From Methanobacteriota archaeon (GTDB lineage: Archaea > Thermoplasmatota > Poseidoniia > Poseidoniales > Poseidoniaceae), in contig JABJFP010000034.1 in the NCBI GenBank assembly GCA_018662715.1, forward strand, positions 1 through 31,715: DNA of 31,715 nt. The letters run 5' to 3'. Below, in pieces: positions 21,741 through 30,784 of this stretch. The position numbers and the translations under genes were made by a program. Each line of letters starts with the position of its first letter. Within the stretch, counting starts at the first letter, position 1. The notes beneath the pieces were generated by a model that was not told the DNA's origin, did not search any database, and worked only from the letters and a program-made list of their open reading frames with translations.

Positions 21741-22934
21741 ATGGCGAGCAGGTTGAAGGCACTCTTAGAGGAAGAGTCCGAACACCAGTGGCTCGCTATC
21801 GGGGTCTTTTTTGTCTTCATCCTTGTAGGCGCTTTTGCTATCGGGGGAACTGAGCACTTTGTCGGAGACCAACTCACGCCGATCACAGCAGAGCACGCCG
21901 GTGGATTGGTAATGGATATTGAATATTCCAACACCAACGATTCATACACGGCCTTGGTGTATGCTCCTAATGCTGGCTATCACATGTTCACCGAGCACCC
22001 AAGTGACAATTCATTGACTGCAATCTACGACCCTGATGGCGTGAATGAGGGCCGAAATGTGTCATTCCTCAAGACAATGCAAGATGGAGACATGATGCTT
22101 TCAGTTGAGAATAATGAACTTGTTGAATTGACTTCAAGGATGCAGACCACGTTTGTATATTCTGATGCAAACGGATCGTTTGCAATTTACGACGCAGCAG
22201 AAGATAACAGCGAAAACCTCCTTTTCCTCACCAAAGAAAGCCAAGGAACATCATTTAGAGGCACAGTTGGACTCAACCCTACTGCTCCTATGTCCATGAC
22301 ATCGGGAATTCAATGGCAGCATATTGAGGCTCATTCCCCTGGACTTTGGATTGGAATTGGAATGCATACCACATCCGGAGCAGACGGATCAAGCCCTGCC
22401 AGCCCTGAACCAACCCCAGCCATAGGATGGATTACTTGGGAGGGTGACAACCAAACACCTGTCATGAAGCGAGTCAAAACCTTCCCTAACGGCCTCTTCC
22501 ACTCCATTCAATCTGTTTCAGATGGAATCGTAATCGGGGGGACACACTCCAGCATTCATGTTAACGCCCAAGGCGATTATTTCGAAGTTGACGCCCCATG
22601 CACAATTGCTGTTGCTGATCAAGAAGGGTCGGTATGGTTCATCGGCGAGGCAGGAAGTTCAATGATTGCACAATGGACAGATGGTGAATTAAGAACACAT
22701 CTCCTGAGCAAATCCATACCCATCTCGGCAAGCGTTGCAGGCTCCCAAGGTGACTTCGTACACTTCCATGGCACTAACGCAGCGGGAGAGCCGGCACAGT
22801 GGTCAATTGACATCCAAGCAAACGGCTCTATAGAGAATGGGAGAGGTTTCTTGAACCTTCTCTTTATCCTTGCAGGCACGTTCCTTTTGGCAACGATGGC
22901 ATTGTCTGCATTCAACAAAATGCGTGAATTTTGA
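21741..22934 (+). CDS. Membrane-anchored extracellular beta-propeller-like protein
   Basis: Not recognised at family level. The 397-residue protein has an N-terminal membrane helix (about residues 17-36, LAIGVFFVFILVGAFAIGG) after a short charged segment and a C-terminal helix (about 368-388) before a short tail. The 330 residues between are strand-rich with repeated blade-like units such as YTALVYAPNAGYHMF, GLWIGIGMHTTSG, GIVIGGTHSSIHVNAQGDY and GSVWFIGEAGSSMIAQWTDG, similar to WD40/YVTN propellers. Two anchors suggest the propeller lies outside the cell. Asn-rich NxS/T sites are frequent, which fits a glycosylated surface protein. Its layout resembles, but is not the same as, the propeller protein at the left end of the window. 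Confidence 0.65.
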   Translation: MASRLKALLEEESEHQWLAIGVFFVFILVGAFAIGGTEHFVGDQLTPITAEHAGGLVMDIEYSNTNDSYTALVYAPNAGYHMFTEHPSDNSLTAIYDPDGVNEGRNVSFLKTMQDGDMMLSVENNELVELTSRMQTTFVYSDANGSFAIYDAAEDNSENLLFLTKESQGTSFRGTVGLNPTAPMSMTSGIQWQHIEAHSPGLWIGIGMHTTSGADGSSPASPEPTPAIGWITWEGDNQTPVMKRVKTFPNGLFHSIQSVSDGIVIGGTHSSIHVNAQGDYFEVDAPCTIAVADQEGSVWFIGEAGSSMIAQWTDGELRTHLLSKSIPISASVAGSQGDFVHFHGTNAAGEPAQWSIDIQANGSIENGRGFLNLLFILAGTFLLATMALSAFNKMREF

Positions 22935-23043
22935 ACCGACCGACTTCCCTTCACTGAAGTTGCTAAAATGAACCGCTTTCTCAAACCGAGGCGAGAACCT
23001 TCATGTGCCCTCGTCAACTTCCTCCGCATCTAGCGTAAGCAAT

Positions 23044-23051
23044 GGAGGTGA
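23044..23051 (+). promoter_or_regulatory. Perfect SD deciding the mutS start
   Basis: GGAGGTGA, fully complementary to the usual 16S tail, lies five bases before the ATG at 23057. An earlier in-frame ATG at 23042 overlaps this site and is therefore unlikely to be used. Confidence 0.7.
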
Positions 23052-23056
23052 ATGGC

Positions 23057-25699
23057 ATGGCGAAAAGAGGGATGATGGACCAGTTCTTTGACATCAAAGA
23101 AGAGCACCCTGACACCATTCTGTTCTTCCGGATGGGTGATTTTTACGAACTTTTCCACGAGGATGCAGTTGTTGCGGCCGAAGTGTTGGGGCTTGCATTA
23201 ACATCGCGGGACAAGAATTCTGAAAACCCAATCCCCATGGCTGGATTCCCCTGGCACGGACTCGAAGACCACCTTCGTACCATGCTGCGTGCTGGGCACA
23301 AAGTAACCGTTGCTGAGCAAGAAGAAAACTTGCGAGAAGGAGCGAAACTCCTCGAACGGGTTGTAACCCGCGTATTTACCCCAGGGAGCTTGTATGAAGA
23401 GGGGCTTCTTGAGAGCGAAGAACGCTCCCTACTCGCTGCGACTGTACTGGACAACACCAGCGTTGGCCTCTGCATCCTTGATGCATCTACGGGCCAAGCA
23501 TGGGCCAGCAGCCACGAGGGGGCTGATCGCTTCGTTCGTTTAATGGACGAATTGCAACGCTGGAACCCAACCGAATGGGTACTCCCGCCAAAAGATGCTG
23601 AGCACCCCGAATTGGGTAAGATTTTTTTGAACCTACAAGGAGTCATGGTTAGCCAGCATAAGACTTCCAAACAACGAAGCAAAGAACGTTTGACCAAGAT
23701 GCTCAATGTAGCCGACCTCGGTCATTTGGACATGGACCACGCCCCTATGGCACTTTCTGCAACAGGACTAGCCGCAGACTATCTCGCAACGGTTCACATC
23801 CAAGACGAGGTCCCAATTAGGGACGTGGAAATCGTAGAAGAAAAGGGCCATTTACTTCTTGACCAAACCACACTGAAGAATCTAGAACTGACTTCAACTC
23901 TGGCCGGAGAATATGACGGGAGCTTACTCTCCACCCTGAATAGGTGCAGAACTGCAATGGGAAGGAGACTGCTAAAAACTTGGATTCTCCACCCTCTTGC
24001 CTCATTGAGCGCCATTGATGCTCGTCATCAAGCAGTTGCCTCAATGTCCCGTTCAGCCCGAAGGCTTGACGGGTTGAGGCAGTCTTTGAACGGCATGCGG
24101 GATATGGAGCGCCTTTCAACACAATTGTCATACAGCCGAAGCAATGCAAGAGATGTACTCGCTACTGCGCTGGCTCTTGAGCGAATGCCAGCAGTGATGC
24201 AATGGTGTCTGGATGCTGATGACCCGCTGCTGAAACACCTCAGTACAGATTTGGACCATTTGTCTGAAATGGCTGCTCTAATTCGCGGCACGTTAAGGGA
24301 TGAATTACCTCTTGGGTTGAGAGATGGGTCTCTTTTGAGGGAAGGAGTTGACCGAGAAATTGACCGTTTGAGAGAGGTCACATCACAAGGGAAAGCATGG
24401 TTCACTCAACTCGAATCAGATTTACGAGGTCAACTTGAAATTCCATCCCTAAAAGTTAGAATGAACCGCCAAATTGGCTGGTTTATTGAGGTCACGAAAT
24501 CTCATGAAGAGAAGGTGCCTACAGAGTGGCGACGTAAGCAGCAGATGACAAACGGCTCCCGATATACGACTGAAGAGTTGATTGAACGGGATGACCTTCT
24601 CCTTGGGGCTGATTCAAAACTTAAAGAACTTGAATATAGGAAATTCCTGGAGCTGAGGACATACTGCATTCAGCACGCGCCCACACTGGCCGAAATTGCT
24701 CGCAAGGTGGCTTCAATCGACGTATTGCAATGCTTTGCATCAGTGAGTAGAGAACGAGGATGGACTCGTCCAGAAATGGTTGAACAAACTACATTGAAAC
24801 TTGAAGGTGCCCGACATCCCGTTCTTGAAACTCAATCCGGGTTTGTCCCGAACGATTTCAAAATGGACTCAAAACGAAAATTCTTGCTGATCACTGGGCC
24901 AAATATGGGAGGTAAATCGACATACCTTCGCACTGCAGCACTCACCACTATTCTTGCCCAATCGGGGTGTTTTGTACCGGCAAAGAAAGCCAGAATCGGC
25001 CTGGTTGACCGAGTATTCACCCGTGTTGGAGCGAGTGACGACCTCAAACGTGGCCGTTCAACCTTCATGATGGAAATGATTGAAGTGGCTCATATCCTCA
25101 AACGGGCTACAGAAAAATCCCTGATTCTCCTCGACGAAATCGGCAGAGGTACGTCCACATTTGATGGACTATCCATCGCTTGGTCAGTTACTGAAGACCT
25201 TTGCGAGCGCGTTGGGTCAAGAACGCTTTTCGCCACCCATTATCATCAACTCATCGGCCTTGAAGGCCAAGTGAACGGGCTCAACAACGTGCATGTGCAG
25301 GTGGCAAGTACTGATGGTGGCCTCAGATTCCTCCATACTGTTGCTGACGGCCCGTGTGATGAATCGTATGGAGTTCAAGTTGCTGCACTCGCTGGTTTGC
25401 CGAGAAATGTGGTAGAGCGGGCAACAGACCTGCTAGCGTTTTTGGAACAACAGGCCCAGGGTGCAAAAGCTGGGGAACAAGGAACTCCTCAGTCAAGAGA
25501 CCACGGGCAGGCAAGTCTGATGGGTTATTTCGCTGCTGCAGCAATGTCAACCTCTGAACCTGTTGAGGAAAAGCCACTTCCAAAGTACATCGAAACAATT
25601 CTCAGCATGTTGGACTCAACAAATATCGATGAATTATCACCAAGGCAGGCACTGGATGCACTCTACAGCCTGAAATCTACGCTGGAGGACGCATCATGA
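23057..25699 (+). CDS. mutS: DNA mismatch repair protein MutS (bacterial MutS1 type)
   Basis: Mismatch-recognition ATPase, 880 residues. The N-terminal domain has the mismatch-probing Phe-x-Glu within GDFYELF (Phe29, Glu31), then SRDKNSENPIPMAGFPWHGLEDHLRTML. The connector, lever (long helices to about residue 560) and clamp parts follow in the normal order. The ATPase has Walker A GPNMGGKSTYLR (from about residue 614), Walker B ILLDEIGRGTSTFDGLSIAW and FATHYHQL. Length and motifs match bacterial MutS1, not the archaeal MutS5-like group, which suggests old transfer from bacteria. A long Gln/Gly-rich loop precedes the C-terminal helix. mutL follows with an ATGA overlap, so the two are translated together. 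Confidence 0.96.
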   Translation: MAKRGMMDQFFDIKEEHPDTILFFRMGDFYELFHEDAVVAAEVLGLALTSRDKNSENPIPMAGFPWHGLEDHLRTMLRAGHKVTVAEQEENLREGAKLLERVVTRVFTPGSLYEEGLLESEERSLLAATVLDNTSVGLCILDASTGQAWASSHEGADRFVRLMDELQRWNPTEWVLPPKDAEHPELGKIFLNLQGVMVSQHKTSKQRSKERLTKMLNVADLGHLDMDHAPMALSATGLAADYLATVHIQDEVPIRDVEIVEEKGHLLLDQTTLKNLELTSTLAGEYDGSLLSTLNRCRTAMGRRLLKTWILHPLASLSAIDARHQAVASMSRSARRLDGLRQSLNGMRDMERLSTQLSYSRSNARDVLATALALERMPAVMQWCLDADDPLLKHLSTDLDHLSEMAALIRGTLRDELPLGLRDGSLLREGVDREIDRLREVTSQGKAWFTQLESDLRGQLEIPSLKVRMNRQIGWFIEVTKSHEEKVPTEWRRKQQMTNGSRYTTEELIERDDLLLGADSKLKELEYRKFLELRTYCIQHAPTLAEIARKVASIDVLQCFASVSRERGWTRPEMVEQTTLKLEGARHPVLETQSGFVPNDFKMDSKRKFLLITGPNMGGKSTYLRTAALTTILAQSGCFVPAKKARIGLVDRVFTRVGASDDLKRGRSTFMMEMIEVAHILKRATEKSLILLDEIGRGTSTFDGLSIAWSVTEDLCERVGSRTLFATHYHQLIGLEGQVNGLNNVHVQVASTDGGLRFLHTVADGPCDESYGVQVAALAGLPRNVVERATDLLAFLEQQAQGAKAGEQGTPQSRDHGQASLMGYFAAAAMSTSEPVEEKPLPKYIETILSMLDSTNIDELSPRQALDALYSLKSTLEDAS

Positions 25700-27714
25700 A
25701 ACCGAGTCGCATCATTCAACTTGACGATACGACCATTGGCCATATTGCTGCGGGTGAAGTGGTAGAACGACCTGCCCAAGTTGTCAAAGAATTGATCGAG
25801 AACAGTCTTGATGCTCATTCAACAGAAATAACAGTTACAGTTGAACGAGGTGGTTTTGACCGCCTTATCGTGGAGGATAACGGCTCAGGAATTCATCCGG
25901 ATGACCTTCCAAAAGCCCTTGATAGACATGCAACCTCAAAGTTACAATCAAAGAAGGATTTAGCGGAAATCAATTCACTCGGATTCAGAGGTGAGGCACT
26001 TGCAAGTATAGGCATGGTCGCCAGATTAGAGATTTCAAGTAGGCCTCCTGCCATGGAAGGCGCTACAATCGTCATGGAAGACGGAGTTAAATCAACTCTC
26101 GAACCGATTGGGATGGGTGCTGGAACAAGAATAAGCGTTGAGCATCTATTCCAAAACACACCGGCAAGACTTGCATTTCAACGAAGGGCTGAGACTGAAA
26201 CATCTCGGATTGTTGATGTCGTTGTCAGCCATGCACTTGCACACCCCGAGACTGCATTTCACCTCAAAAGCGAAAACAGAAGCCTTCTCAATGTACCATC
26301 TACAGAGGACATGATGGACCGCTTGTATGACATTCTTGGCAGCCAAGCAAATGAAATGTTACCGTTGCAACAGCCAACTGAAGACCAAAACGCTCCTGGA
26401 GAAGAGCGATGGACGGGATGGATCAGTACGCCCGACATTACACGTGGAAAAGGCGATGACATCCATGTTCTCATCAACGGTAGGCCTGTTGCTGCAGGTC
26501 CGTTTTTACAGGCAGTTCGCAGGGGATACAAAACTCGACTCATGCAGGGGCGTCACCCTTTGGCGGTTCTCAACCTCACTTGCCCACCCGGCGAGGTAGA
26601 CGTGAATGTTCATCCAACCAAACGAGAAGTACGACTTCGCCATTCCTGGCGAGTTCTTGAACGACTTGAGCGCTGTATTGCCCATTCACTCGAATCAATT
26701 CCGACTCAACCGGACGCAACGGGAGGAATACCTGAATTGCGAGGTCTTTCAGGAGGACAAAATGTGAAGTCGGTAGAAACTTACTTGACGCCCAAAGAAG
26801 ATGTTGTCAAACCTGATGATGCAATACAGCAAGCTGCTGGCCTTACCGATACTGCCCCCGTCCAACCACCCACGTTACGAAGTGCTCCTCCTGCATGGGC
26901 CATTGCAGCAGGACAACAACTGGCGTTGACTGGAGAAATGGCAGAAGATGCACCGGCAAAAGAGAAGCCCCGTCCTGTATCCCATTCCCCACTCGGGCAG
27001 ACGCTTCTGCCAACCGATGAAGAAAAACCGATTGCGCCAGCCCTATCATCTGCAGAACGTACCTTACATCGTCATGCAGGAATGGGGGTACAACATTCAC
27101 CTAGTGCAGAGGCGCCCCTTGAAGGTGTATTGAATGACCTTCCTCCAATGGAACCCCTTGCTCAATTTGCCAACTCATACATACTGGTTCAAGCCGAAGA
27201 TGAACTCTTGTTGATCGACCAACATGCACTTCATGAGCGTATTCGGTTCGAACGTTTACGTAATTCAGGGCAGTTATGGGAGCCACAATCCCGCCTTGAG
27301 GCTTTGAATTTGAATCTTGATGCACGTCAATCAGCGGTTGTTGATGCGAATCAATCACGCCTGCACGAGTTAGGGTTCCATCTCGAGCGCACTGATGAGG
27401 AATGGCATCTAAAAGCATCACCTCAATTGATTGAAGGAGAAAAAATTCGCTCATTTTTCCTTGATGTATTGCAAGACATTGCAGGAGACGAGGGGCCCTT
27501 AGCCACCATTGAGGCCAAGAAAGACCATATCGCATTCATGAACGCTTGCCGAGGTGCAGTAAAAGCCAACCAATCCCTCACTCTACCCGAAATGAGACGC
27601 TTGTTGGAAGACATGCGTAGAATTCCAAACCCATGGGCTTGTGTTCACGGTAGGCCAACATCCCTTCGGATACCCATTGATTCATTGGACCATCATTTTG
27701 GTCGCCATGGCTAA
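25696..27714 (+). CDS. mutL: DNA mismatch repair protein MutL with endonuclease motif
   Basis: Partner of MutS, 672 residues. The GHKL ATPase domain shows IAAGEVVERPAQVVKELIENSLDA, VEDNGSGI, HATSK, GFRGEALASI and a transducer with NGRPV and HPTKREVRLR. A Pro/Ala-rich linker (about residues 340-480) joins the C-terminal dimer domain, which holds DQHALHERIRFE from residue 508, the metal-binding DQHA(x)2E(x)4E motif of nicking MutL proteins. The supporting motifs ACRGAVKANQSL and CVHGRPTSLRI near the end are also present. Hence it should nick DNA itself without MutH. The ATG overlaps the mutS stop. The TAA stop abuts that of convergent aroA. Confidence 0.95.
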   Translation: MKPSRIIQLDDTTIGHIAAGEVVERPAQVVKELIENSLDAHSTEITVTVERGGFDRLIVEDNGSGIHPDDLPKALDRHATSKLQSKKDLAEINSLGFRGEALASIGMVARLEISSRPPAMEGATIVMEDGVKSTLEPIGMGAGTRISVEHLFQNTPARLAFQRRAETETSRIVDVVVSHALAHPETAFHLKSENRSLLNVPSTEDMMDRLYDILGSQANEMLPLQQPTEDQNAPGEERWTGWISTPDITRGKGDDIHVLINGRPVAAGPFLQAVRRGYKTRLMQGRHPLAVLNLTCPPGEVDVNVHPTKREVRLRHSWRVLERLERCIAHSLESIPTQPDATGGIPELRGLSGGQNVKSVETYLTPKEDVVKPDDAIQQAAGLTDTAPVQPPTLRSAPPAWAIAAGQQLALTGEMAEDAPAKEKPRPVSHSPLGQTLLPTDEEKPIAPALSSAERTLHRHAGMGVQHSPSAEAPLEGVLNDLPPMEPLAQFANSYILVQAEDELLLIDQHALHERIRFERLRNSGQLWEPQSRLEALNLNLDARQSAVVDANQSRLHELGFHLERTDEEWHLKASPQLIEGEKIRSFFLDVLQDIAGDEGPLATIEAKKDHIAFMNACRGAVKANQSLTLPEMRRLLEDMRRIPNPWACVHGRPTSLRIPIDSLDHHFGRHG

Positions 27715-29139
27715 TTATTCGGGTTGGTAAAGAAAGGATTCAATGGGTACACCAGCATCCACGAAGCGGGCTACTGCCTGAGGGTCAGCAACGCAGTGAA
27801 GGGTATCTCCTTGAATCGTAACCGCATCATTACAACCCAGCGCCAGAACAAGGGCAGTCATTTGCAATCTGTGATCATCATGAGTTAATACGAGAGATTG
27901 AGGAGTCGAAAGAGTTTGGTTTCCTGGAACATCAAGTCCATCCTCTTTTACGCTACATGTTAATCCAAATTGTTGGAGAATTTCGAGGGTTTTGGTAATC
28001 CTATTGCTCTCTTTGTAGGCTGCGTGTGCAGCTCCAGTAATTTGCCCACCTTCACCAAGAGCCATCATCGCAGCAACGGGAGTAATCAAATCATTACTAT
28101 CACAAAGGTCAAGTGTGACGTTTTGCCCTTCTTTGTTTGATTGAAGCGTATTCCCATCCACGGTAAAGCCGAGTGCACCGGCCTGCTCAAGGAGGATTTC
28201 GTGACCCAGACCCTCTTCATGAGATGGCATTTCGTCAAAGGCTATTGGAATATTGAGTACTTTTGCTGCAAGGAAGCCAAATGATGCGAGTGACATATCC
28301 TTGGGAACTGCTATGTTTTCATGTTGGGGCTGGGGTATCCAAGGCTCAAGACGTTCGGGTAACGCATCTCCAAAAGGAGCTCCAAATTCCTTGCAGAGAC
28401 GAAGGGTGAGGTCCGCATGACGTTTGGAGACAGGAGTTCCTTGATACACGACGTCAATCGGGGCAGGAGATGCCGGAGACGCAAGCATCCAAGAGGTCAC
28501 AGGTTGGCTTGAGGTGCTGACATCAATGGTCATGGATTCAGTTTGCGTCCACGGACCTTCTGCAAGTAAGGGCAGGCCTTCTTCAAGGTGACCAAATGAG
28601 CAAGATACGCCTAATTCAGCCATCGTAGTGGTCATGGAATCATGTGGGCGGGCTCTCAAAGATGCATCACCGTCCAACATCACAGGTCGGTTGAAACGAG
28701 TCGATAGTGCCATTAGGATTCGGAGAGCAGTTCCTGAGTTACCGGCATGCAGAACGCTCACTGGATGTTTGAAACCATGAGGACCAACTCCGTGAATCCG
28801 CCACGCCGAGGCCAGTTCATGTGGTAGAAAGTCCGCATTTGGAGTGCTGGGAAGGATGGCTCCACCAGCATCTAAATCCTCAAACTGAACTCCCATTTGA
28901 GACAAACATCTTCGCATTGAGATCGCATCATCTCCGGCATTTGTCATGCCTGTCAAGGTAACCGTTTGTTCTGCTTGGGCACCGAGGGCCATCAAGCGAA
29001 TAGCATGGCTCTTTGATGGCGGTAACGTCCAAGTTAGGCTTTCAAGAGATTGAGCAGGATAGACCTTCAGTGCCCCGACAAGGCTTCTGGAATGTCCTTT
29101 CCCTTGCGGAGACCAGCGCTTTACCCATGCCCCGCCCAT
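27715..29139 (-). CDS. aroA: 3-phosphoshikimate 1-carboxyvinyltransferase (EPSP synthase)
   Basis: Sixth step of the shikimate pathway: joins PEP to shikimate-3-phosphate. The 474-residue protein has the substrate-binding start PPSKSHAIRL (Lys43, Ser44, Arg48), the PEP site HAGNSGTALRIL, DGDASLRARPHDSM, STSSQPVTSWML and, near the C-terminal half, DLCDSNDLITPVAAMMAL with the catalytic Asp. KESNRITKTLEIL and DDHRLQMTALVLAL complete the set. The N-terminus is about 25 residues longer than usual; no better in-frame start is visible after the ATG at 29139. The enzyme is cytoplasmic. It is divergent from moaA with a 74-base gap and no other aro gene lies near. Confidence 0.94.
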   Translation of the reverse strand: MGGAWVKRWSPQGKGHSRSLVGALKVYPAQSLESLTWTLPPSKSHAIRLMALGAQAEQTVTLTGMTNAGDDAISMRRCLSQMGVQFEDLDAGGAILPSTPNADFLPHELASAWRIHGVGPHGFKHPVSVLHAGNSGTALRILMALSTRFNRPVMLDGDASLRARPHDSMTTTMAELGVSCSFGHLEEGLPLLAEGPWTQTESMTIDVSTSSQPVTSWMLASPASPAPIDVVYQGTPVSKRHADLTLRLCKEFGAPFGDALPERLEPWIPQPQHENIAVPKDMSLASFGFLAAKVLNIPIAFDEMPSHEEGLGHEILLEQAGALGFTVDGNTLQSNKEGQNVTLDLCDSNDLITPVAAMMALGEGGQITGAAHAAYKESNRITKTLEILQQFGLTCSVKEDGLDVPGNQTLSTPQSLVLTHDDHRLQMTALVLALGCNDAVTIQGDTLHCVADPQAVARFVDAGVPIESFLYQPE

Positions 29140-29213
29140 GAAATCCTGTCTCTCCTTCCCGCCATGAACCCTTGCAATACAGATTCAAGAACCTCGTGCG
29201 TGGTGGGCAACCT

Positions 29214-30221
29214 ATGTCGCTGAAGGATGCACGGGGCCGACCCCTTCGCGACCTTCGCATATCAGTGACTGACCGATGCAATTTCAGGTGCACCTACTGC
29301 ATGCCCCGTGAGCACTTTAACAGCGAACATTCGTTCCTACCTCGTGAAGAATTACTGTCCTATGAGGAGATTACTGCAGTAGTTGCAAGCATCCTACCCC
29401 TTGGTCTCCAAAAGATCCGATTGACTGGTGGAGAGCCTCTTCTACGAAAGAATCTCATTGGCCTCATCAGCCAACTGCGTAATTTGAGCAATTCTATTGA
29501 TATTGCACTCACTACAAACGGAGCATTGTTGAAACAAAACGCAAGAGCCCTTCACGATGCTGGCTTGAACCGAGTCACTGTGAGCATTGACGCCCTTGAT
29601 CCTGATGTATTCCAAGCCATGGCTGACAGCACCCAATGGACTCCTGAAGATGTTATCGAAGGAATAATTGAAGCAAAACGTGTCGGTTTGGGCGTAAAGG
29701 TGAACACCGTAGTCAAAAAGAATCTCAATGAGGACCAAATTCTTCCTCTCCTCAACCAATTCCAAGAACTTGAAATCCCATTGAGGTTCATTGAATTCAT
29801 GGATGTGGGAAATACCAATGCTTGGAATTTGAATGATGTGGTGAGCGGTGAAGATATCCGGAGGAGCATCGAATCCAAATTCGGCAAATTGACACCGGTT
29901 CCACCTGCAAGTAGGGGTGAGGTAGCCAAGCGATTTACGCTTCCAAGCGGATATGAGATTGGATGCATTGAATCGGTCACTGCGCCATTTTGTGGAGATT
30001 GTACGAGAGCCCGATTGTCTGCAAACGGTTCGCTTTACACATGCTTGTTCGCTTCAAAAGGAAACGATTTGAAATCAATGCTGAGAATGAAGGCAACATC
30101 GGATGAGATCTCAAACGCAATACAGAGCATTTGGGTGAAACGATCAGACCGTTACTCCGAAGAGCGAAGTGAGCATACGAATTCGATGAAAAAAGTCGAG
30201 ATGTCCTTCATCGGGGGCTAA
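29214..30221 (+). CDS. moaA: GTP 3',8-cyclase, molybdenum cofactor biosynthesis
   Basis: Radical SAM enzyme that rearranges GTP in the first step of molybdopterin synthesis. The 335-residue protein begins with RGRPLRDLRISVTDRCNFRC and has the SAM cluster CNFRCTYC (Cys22, 26, 29), TGGEPLLRK, TTNGALL, and the second, GTP-binding cluster in APFCGDCTRARLSANGSLYTC. It ends in the catalytically needed Gly-Gly (SFIGG). Nothing is missing. The ATG at 29214 follows a G-rich stretch (GGTGGGC); a TTG at 29172 is possible but would overlap the aroA promoter. The stop codon abuts that of the convergent pilin gene. No other moa genes are in the window. Confidence 0.96.
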   Translation: MSLKDARGRPLRDLRISVTDRCNFRCTYCMPREHFNSEHSFLPREELLSYEEITAVVASILPLGLQKIRLTGGEPLLRKNLIGLISQLRNLSNSIDIALTTNGALLKQNARALHDAGLNRVTVSIDALDPDVFQAMADSTQWTPEDVIEGIIEAKRVGLGVKVNTVVKKNLNEDQILPLLNQFQELEIPLRFIEFMDVGNTNAWNLNDVVSGEDIRRSIESKFGKLTPVPPASRGEVAKRFTLPSGYEIGCIESVTAPFCGDCTRARLSANGSLYTCLFASKGNDLKSMLRMKATSDEISNAIQSIWVKRSDRYSEERSEHTNSMKKVEMSFIGG

Positions 30222-30713
30222 TTAGGCCATTGCAGGAAGTCGCACATCAATGATGACTGCCCCTGCTGCTTCTTCAATGAGACGGAAGGACCAGGTTCCG
30301 TCGGTGGAACCAATTGATTGAGAATCGATAACGAAATAATCGCCCTGAGTCACAGAATATCCGGCGTCACGGTCGTGGAAGGAAACATCTGAACCTACAA
30401 CCCCGTAAACATCCGCATCATTGACTTGGCCTCGAACCGGAGAATCTTGTGTCAAGTTTGCGGGAAGGAGATCAAACTGCAAACGAGCAGGGTCAACGGA
30501 TTGGTCCAGGCTCGTTATGCGAATGACATGGAAACCGTTATCCAAGGCTCGCACACTCACGGTTGCCTGTGGTGCGCTCTTTTCAACGGTGGTAAGAGCA
30601 CCCTGCATCAAAACGAATACCATGCTGGAAAGCATGACGGTAATGGCGAGCAAAAGAACCGTTGCAATGACTGGGCTCACGGCCTCGTCGTCGCGCTGAA
30701 TGCGTGCTCGCAT
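30222..30713 (-). CDS. Archaeal type IV pilin-like protein
   Basis: Small surface or pilus subunit, 163 residues. The N-terminus RIQRDDEAVSPVIATVLLLAITVML is a class III (prepilin) signal: charged start, then the DEAVSPVIATVLL junction typical of euryarchaeal pilins, so a PibD-type peptidase probably cuts near residues 10-11. The hydrophobic helix (about 12-38) would form the pilus core, followed by a strand-rich head domain of about 120 residues without cysteines. No other pilus genes, secretion ATPase or platform protein lie near, so it may join a system encoded elsewhere. A palindrome lies just upstream of its ATG. Confidence 0.82.
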   Translation of the reverse strand: MRARIQRDDEAVSPVIATVLLLAITVMLSSMVFVLMQGALTTVEKSAPQATVSVRALDNGFHVIRITSLDQSVDPARLQFDLLPANLTQDSPVRGQVNDADVYGVVGSDVSFHDRDAGYSVTQGDYFVIDSQSIGSTDGTWSFRLIEEAAGAVIIDVRLPAMA

Positions 30714-30726
30714 AAACGGACGACGA

Positions 30727-30743
30727 GTTCAAATCACTTGAAC
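30727..30743. promoter_or_regulatory. Palindrome at the pilin promoter
   Basis: GTTCAA-ATCAC-TTGAAC has perfect six-base arms with a five-base centre and ends 13 bases before the pilin ATG. Its place over the expected core promoter suggests an operator. It could instead be a hairpin at the end of the upstream reductase transcript. Confidence 0.4.
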
Positions 30744-30784
30744 CAACCGATTGCAAGACGGTTGCTAGCGTGGTTTCTATTGAC

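Noticed and set aside
22951..22961. Short palindrome CTTCA-C-TGAAG after the propeller gene as a terminator
   Set aside because: Arms of five bases, no following T tract; likely chance.
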